DNA of 64,000 nt, taken from positions 4,196,001-4,260,000 of the forward strand of contig NC_080422.1 of NCBI RefSeq assembly GCF_029873635.1. Reading direction: 5' to 3'. Shown here piece by piece: positions 58,067-64,000 of this stretch; within the stretch, counting starts at the first letter, position 1, and each line of letters starts with the position of its first letter. The translations under genes were made by a program, and so were the position numbers. This stretch comes from Malania oleifera (taxonomy: Eukaryota > Streptophyta > Magnoliopsida > Santalales > Ximeniaceae). Below the pieces are notes generated by a model. It was given only the letters and a program-made list of their open reading frames with translations. It was not told the origin of the DNA and ran no database searches.

Positions 58067-59717
58067 AGTTATAGAGTTGACAATAGGCTTAATAAGAAGC
58101 CAAATTTGCAGCTAGGGAGTGCTGATTTGCAGGGGACAAAAGGGGCCACCCTGTGCCTGCTCAAAATTGAAATGGGCCCCTAGTGCAGCCCATTACCACA
58201 GGGCTGGGCCTTGACTCTTGGGCTGTGCGCCAATATGATCTCCCTTAAGCTGTGAAGTGTGAGATAAGTAAAGTTGCTATTAGTTTCACATTATGTAGTA
58301 TGTGTACCTTAAGAAGTAAGCTTTCTAAGATCTTTAATTATGGAATGAAGATATGAAATCGGGTTTCTTACCTTAATTGGAAAAGGAAAACTTATTGTTT
58401 CTTTCAGCCCATTAATTACAAAAACATTTAATATCCTTTTTTTTTTTTTGAATTAGGCACTAGGTTTCCATGTGTCTGTTTTACGGTCTACGTGACTAAT
58501 TTCTCGCCCTTTGAAGTCGACCCCATAACTCCAAAGGAAGATAAATTTTAGGAATTCAAGGGCATAAACGAACCCGGAGGGTTAACATTTAATATCCTTG
58601 TTTGAGAGAGAGAGAGAGAGAGAGATTATGATGATGATCATCATCATTATGATGCTTTAAGTAAGAAAATTAGAATCAATCAACCAATATAATTGTCAAA
58701 AAATCATGAAAATAAAAATTTAAAATTTAAAATTTAAAAGGAAAAATTCAGTAACTTATTTAATTAATAATTGTAAAACTAAAAAAAATTAAAATTGATG
58801 GAATAAATATTAATTTTTTATTTAAATCAAAATAAAAATTTAAAATTTAATTAAAATAATAAGGATGCAACCTAAAAAATATTATAATGAAAATAGAAAT
58901 TATTATAAGTGTTTTGCTAAATTATTATATATCAAAACTCATTGTTTAGTGACCCATGAATAATCTTATTGTATAATGATATTATTATTTTTTTTAAAAA
59001 AAAATTAGAAATTTATGGGTATTTAATTTTAATTATATTTTCACTTCATATGATTGTTTTATTTTTATTTTAATAAAATATTTTGTATAAAATGAATAAT
59101 TTAATTCATGAAAGTTAGTTATGGATATTAAAATATTCTGCCAACATGTTACTAAAAAGTTAATTAGAAACCATAAATTTTGGTTTTTGATTTTTCTCAA
59201 AAATAGTTGAAAATTATTTTTTTAAAAAAAATAGAAAATTGATAACATAAACAAACACTTAATCATAATTTTTTTTCTTCATAATAGAAAAATAGAAAAT
59301 AAAAAATAGGATTGATACTAAATAATCTTGATACTAAAAGTAATGGTGATCCAACAAAAAAGAGAGTTATGCTGTATATCATTGATTTTTTTTAAAAAAA
59401 ATCATTTTATTGTACTAGTTGCACGGCAAATGGTAATTACTCGTTTTTTTTTTACTCAAAATAAGTACTTATGACAAGTCGTCTTTCCATTCAATGAAAA
59501 AAAATGTTAATAAAATTGGTGATATAAATTTTTTTCCTTATTCTCTCCTTAAATGGGTTAGATGGGATAAAGAACACGACACGATACATCTTTATCATTT
59601 TGCAACCGATTTGAAGGCAATTATCAATTCTCATCTTATTTTTATAAACCGTAAAAGAAAATTTAAGTATCCCAAAATAATTTTCATGTATAAAGGTAGA
59701 CCCCAAACTCCCCATCC
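58067..59717. other. AT-rich intergenic stretch
   Basis: No gene recognised. Contains (T)n at about 58438-58450, (GA)n at about 58604-58625, and long A/T homopolymer patches to 59480. The open frame near 59494-59727 is not recognisable. Confidence 0.4.
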
Positions 59718-59734
59718 AAGTAAGTAGGAATGCA

Positions 59735-60134
59735 GCCCCCATTGGCATGGCGCAATGGAAAGGCATCAGCACGTAAGAAGGAGTATTGGGGGTTCAATTC
59801 CAGGTAGATACACTCACGGAACTAGCGGTACCTGTGAATTATGAGAATTTACTCTGTGAGCCAACGAGGACCGTGGATGGTGAGAGTTCGCTCTGTAAGC
59901 CAGTGGGGACTGTGGATGGTAATGGAAATGTATATCGAGGGTTGGGTTGGCCAAACGTCTAACTAATGCACAGAAATCATGTCCGCATTCCGGACTTTAC
60001 CTGATTAGTGAGACCTAGGGAGAGGATGCTGATCTGTAGGTTTGGTGCATCACCAGGGGGTCCGAAGGGCTTGTGGTGGCTGGAGTTCTTATGTATTAAA
60101 AAAAAAACAGAAGAAAAAAAGAAAGAAAGAAAGA
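59735..60134 (+). mobile_element. tRNA-derived SINE, full-length, recent
   Basis: The tRNA-like head starts GCCCCCATTGGCATGG. Box A-like TGGCGCAATGG is at about 59748 and box B-like GGGTTCAATTCC at about 59791. A unique body with two GTGAGAGTTCGCTCTGTAAGCC-type subunits follows, then a poly(A)/GAAA tail. It is flanked by a perfect 17-bp target duplication AAGTAAGTAGGAATGCA at 59718-59734 and 60135-60151. Polymerase III would transcribe it from boxes A and B; movement needs a LINE's enzyme. Confidence 0.93.
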
Positions 60135-60151
60135 AAGTAAGTAGGAATGCA

Positions 60152-60599
60152 CTATTTCACTAAACTAGTAACCTTATACTTTTCAACTTTTCTCACACAT
60201 TCATGGAGTATGCCAACGCTTCAACACTAACCAAAATTTTGTCTTTATTTTATTTTTCTACTTGTAAGGAAAGTTTTAGTCACCTTAAAACTATTCCTTG
60301 ATTTAACTCTAAAACTAGACTAATGACAGGTAATCGATCGTTCATATGGCAAAATGACACTTGGAAAAACTCAATGACATAAAATACTTTACTTATTTAA
60401 AGCATGGATGAGAAATGAAAACATCGCATGCTACATCATTATCCTTCAAGCAAATCAATTTGAAGGCAACCCCCAATATTAACTTTATAAATTTGTAAGA
60501 GATAAAGTAGGAAAAAGGAATTGTCCTGCCTAATTTGTAAGTTAGTGCCATGGATTCCATATGCAAGCTCCTTTCAACAAAAGGTGATGAAATGAAATT

Positions 60600-60636
<37 letters not shown>

Positions 60637-61067
60637 ATGTATCATTTTCCATTTTACCCAATAGTCAAAACAGACAAAAAGAAGTGGAGAATGCATCTAT
60701 CTAAAAATCATTATCACCAAAGGCTAAAATAGCACCATTCTTCTTTGGGAATTGGTGAGATTCACCATGCCACTAAAAACCCTAATCATATTGCTAAGCA
60801 GAAAACAAGGAAAAAAAGAGTATTTCCACTTACTCTTGGGGACCCAAAATTAATTATGACTTTCTTTTGGTATATTATGACTTGATTATGCTAAATGCAT
60901 TTCCTTCTTAGATATATATATATATATATATAAACTGTTTCACCTTTTGCAGCCGCCACCATGGTCCGTTTTGCAGGAAATAAGAACTCTTATGTCCCCC
61001 TCTCAACACCAAATAAATAAATAAAACTCATTAATTTTTCATATAAACCCCCTTAAATCTTTCCAGG
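60152..61067. other. Intergenic stretch, nothing recognised
   Basis: Holds (GA)n at 60601-60633 and (TA)n at about 60911-60931. No exon or RNA gene found. Confidence 0.4.
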
Positions 61068-61330
61068 GCTAGCTTAGACTCAATGATAAGGGTGTTACTA
61101 TCGAAATCTAAACTTTTAAAAGTCCAAATCACTAAAGTAGCCTCTCCAAGTATGTAGCTATGAGTCTTTACACCACGTCTAGCTCGTCCCAAAGTGTGCT
61201 AGCTTTGACTCAATGACAAGGGTGTTACTATTGAAATCTAAACTTCAAAAATTTCAAATCACGAAAACAGCATCTCTAAGTATGTTAATATGACACTGTC
61301 TACCACGTCTAGCCTGACCCGAATTGTGCA
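61068..61330. repeat. 130-bp direct tandem duplication
   Basis: GCTAGCTTWGACTCAATGAYAAGG starts at 61068 and 61198. Both units continue through GGTGTTACTATYGAAATCTAAACTT and CCACGTCTAGC. About one base in six differs, so it is older than the 161-bp duplication at 2.0 kb. No transposon ends are seen. Confidence 0.88.
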
Positions 61331-61816
61331 GTGTCAACAGTTTTGAAACCTGGTATCATTTGGGGAGCAGGGAGCAGAACTCTGAAAACCCTAATCAGAC
61401 CATCTCAGCCGCCACCATCAACCCTTTTGCAAGCCCACACATAATAGACAACTGGTGAGTTGCACTGATCATGAAAGTAGGGAAAAAAGAAATAGAATTG
61501 AAAAAATAAAGGAGAAAAAAAGATTCTCCCAAGAAAGTAATTAAATTAAATATGTCCACATAATGTGGCAATCACTAATCAGAAGCCAGCCAAATTCCCA
61601 CTCACTAAAGCTCAAAGGCACAGTACCAAAACACATATTTACAAGCACATGACAATAGAAATTCCAACCAAACCACATCTACCAGAAATGCCATTACTAT
61701 GCACAATTCTGATCCTAACTCTGTAATTTCCCATCCTAGTCAGTCAATGACTCCGGAATCCCCTCTCTAGCAAGCTATAAAAAATGGGCCTTAGAAAGCA
61801 AAAAGGTTTTCATGTT
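61331..61816 (-). other. Downstream region and probable 3' UTR of the ARF gene
   Basis: Follows the ARF stop codon (61817-61819) on the minus strand. AT-rich, with no other gene seen. A poly(A) site was not fixed. Confidence 0.4.
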
Positions 61817-64000
61817 TCAGTTTTTGGGAGAGTCCAAGCTTCCAACGGTCCCTTCACCTTCCACGGGAGATAATGGAAGTTTGCTTCCAAAACCCATCTT
61901 CTTCACATCTTGGCTTGAGCAAATAAATATCCTCCTCACAATGCTACAGAATTCCCTGAAAATAAAATAACAGTGAAGATTGGAATATGCACTGGATTCA
62001 TGAACAATAAAAACATTTTGATTTACAAAAGGCAGTTGTGAAGATTACTTACGGCCAAGGGTCGTCACCCATGAGCATCATATCCCCTTCGTCATCAGTA
62101 TAGACAATTTCCCACTTATTCCGAGGGCAAAGCTCCCCTTTAAGTTCAAACAAAACCTCCAGTTCAGCTATAAGCTGACCATACCCACTCAAAGCAGTCA
62201 AGTCCACAGCCCGACCAACTGCGATTCCCTGCATTTGAACCTTTTTGGCGTATTTGCCCACCAACACCACAAACATTGAGTTCAGTTACTCGAGGAATGG
62301 ATAAAAATCTAAATGGAGTTCACAAACTATTGTAAGACAAAACCTATTGGCCTCTGGTTACAAAACTTAATAAATATACCTTTGTGCGACTTCTGGTAGA
62401 TGTAGAGCAACTCTGCCTGCTCTGAGCCTCTTTTGGTGACAGTTGTAGCTGTCCACGTTTCTTTTCGTTTGAAGCCTTTGAAATGTCAGACTTCTGGCTT
62501 GAATCAGCAGCCGATGGGGTACTTGGGACATGTCCTTCAGCATTTCTGCTAGATGCACTGAATTGCTGTCTGGGTGCCTTTTCAACAGGAGACGGGCTGG
62601 TGGAGTGGTTCATGAGATCTATACCAAACAATCGGCAGCAAGTTGCAATCTCAACTTTCTTTCCTTTTTCAATCAGGTCAAGCATAGGGTCACTATTCAA
62701 CTTTGATGAAAGTATAGATGAATAGCCTGAGTAAGTGGGCCAGGCAGAGGCACTTCTATTCTCCTCCATTGTGTCCTGGAAAAGATGCGGAGAAATACTA
62801 GTATGGCAAGAAAGCCAGCTCTCCTCAGTCCTAGTCCTGGATATGCAACTGCTGTTATTGTTGAGGAAGGTGCCGCTAATCTCTGATGGTCTATGAAGCC
62901 AAGCGACATGATTTTCATTTCTTTTTCCTTCACTTGTGCCATTCAGTTGGCTTAAATCATGTGACTGGATCAGTCCTGGATTCCATGCACCAGTAGCTTC
63001 CACAATCCAGATAAAAAGAAGTTAAGACTTATCCTTGTCCCATCCACCTAGTTAAAGTTAAAAATGAAGCAAGAAAAGTTCCCTCACCATTAAATGGGAT
63101 TTCAATTCCTGATCGAGACTTTTTGTTCTTTACCACTTCGGATTGAGCTAGGGTTGGAGGAACAGAAGCCACAAAAGGTTCTATCTCCCACGGTGAAACT
63201 CTATTAGGTCTTGGTATTGTTGTAGGTTCATCCCATTGGACCTATGAAAAGGAGGGGGGGACGGAGGATTGATTTTTTAGATTTTTTTTTTATTTTTTAT
63301 TTTTTTAAAAAAAGGGAAAGAAATTCTATAGAAACCAAAAAAAAAAGTTCAAAAAAAAAAAAAAATCAACCTTCAATGATCGCCATTTAGAATCTTTCCA
63401 CTGAGGAGAAATATCCTCAACCCCAATTATTGTGCCAGAAAACCTATCAATCAAACATAAAGAAAATTACTTATTGAGGATCAGTCCACATAATAACAAA
63501 GAGCAAGCACCTGAGGATGGGAAATCTACTACCTCCTCTCAGGAGAATCCTCCCCCTCAAATCTCATCTTGAATCTCATGCCAACTGCAAACCCGTGTTT
63601 AATGGCTTCTAAATATTTCCTCATGCTAACAATGAACTGACTCGTTCTGATTATTTACAAATTACACCAGATCATGTGAAAATGCAAATGAAAATTAAGA
63701 AATCCATTGGTAATTATTCCATATAAAGATCAACATAAGTTTCATGTTAACTGAAAAATAGCTAAATACCATACCTTGGCTTATAAAAGACAACAAACAG
63801 TGTTTGGGTAGAAACAGCATGAGATGCAGTTGCAAGCACTCCTAAGTGCATACTCTGACTTGAAATCACAGAAGAAGGCATGCTGCTAGGTTGACGAGCG
63901 AAACGCCTTACTCCAACACGTAATTCCCCATTGTCCCCCCTAAATAATCAATTTTAAGTTAAAGCTATACATCAAACAGATCCTTAACCAAAAATCAAAT
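61817..64000 (-). CDS. Auxin response factor, ARF9/11/18-like, C-terminal part (partial)
   Basis: Seven exons on the minus strand: 63939-63775, 63646-63533, 63443-63371, 63241-63088, 62996-62380, 62240-62053 and 61955-61817 (stop 61819-61817). All borders are GT/AG and phases join, giving about 482 codons. Upstream exons lie beyond 64000. In order: the ARF (Auxin_resp) ancillary domain ([52 protein letters not shown]), the conserved VQWDEP...[10 protein letters not shown] block, a serine-rich middle region with a CRLFGIDL motif, and a C-terminal PB1 domain (K in RTKVQMQG, then [17 protein letters not shown]). Family knowledge: ARFs bind auxin-response elements through an upstream B3 domain and dimerise or bind Aux/IAA through PB1. 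The middle region is not Q-rich and has an RLFG-type motif, which suggests the repressor class (inference). Confidence 0.93.

Noticed and set aside
62049-62276. ARF exon start at an upstream methionine ([12 protein letters not shown])
   Set aside because: The residues before VQMQG are intronic. The acceptor at 62241-62242 joins RSRTK to VQMQG, matching the PB1 family.

Overview
The window is nuclear DNA from a flowering plant, most likely a woody eudicot; I cannot name the species. The evidence is intron-bearing plant gene families (organellar ribosomal protein bS6, an ATL-type RING-H2 ligase, a cellulose-synthase-like G protein, an auxin response factor), AT-rich spacers, and heavy loading with plant LTR retrotransposons, SINEs, hAT and other small elements. 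No bacterial, viral-defence or CRISPR-like system is present.

Layout. 1-12.2 kb: repeat fragments, an RTE-type LINE remnant, the last exon of a bS6 gene (3837-4076), and a Ty3/Gypsy Tat-type element (5971-12188, CCTAC target duplications) whose 27-bp minisatellite is split by a 2.1-kb solo LTR. 13.1-15.7 kb: an ATL E3 ligase gene (+, 3 exons, 234 aa). 16.5-27.3 kb: a six-exon CslG gene (-, 745 aa) whose reading frame closes perfectly across all splice sites. Its 6.6-kb first intron holds a long-LTR Gypsy remnant, and its later introns hold a SINE piece and a foldback element.

27.9-52.3 kb: the most unusual stretch. A roughly 3-kb AT-rich unit is present in three tandem copies. The middle copy was split by three separate LTR retrotransposons: an Athila-type remnant carrying an hAT element, a Tork-like Copia element with ATAGA target duplications, and a chromovirus-type Gypsy element with ACTGG duplications. 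The last two interrupted sites can be read against the uninterrupted copy. 54.0-55.0 kb: a decayed piece of a second CslG gene, so the locus was once a CslG tandem pair that repeats have pushed apart. 55-61.3 kb: SINE copies (one with a perfect 17-bp target duplication), a 273-bp TRIM element, an AT-rich MITE-like family and a 130-bp tandem duplication. 61.8-64.0 kb: the 3' two-thirds or so of an ARF9/11/18-like auxin response factor gene (-), continuing out of the window.

The host genes do not form an obvious pathway. CslG proteins sit in the endomembrane system, and some clade members glucuronosylate triterpenoid saponins. ATL proteins are membrane ubiquitin ligases, ARFs are nuclear transcription factors, and bS6 works in an organellar ribosome. 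All exon boundaries were placed by hand from GT/AG sites and reading-frame continuity. All identity figures are by-eye estimates.
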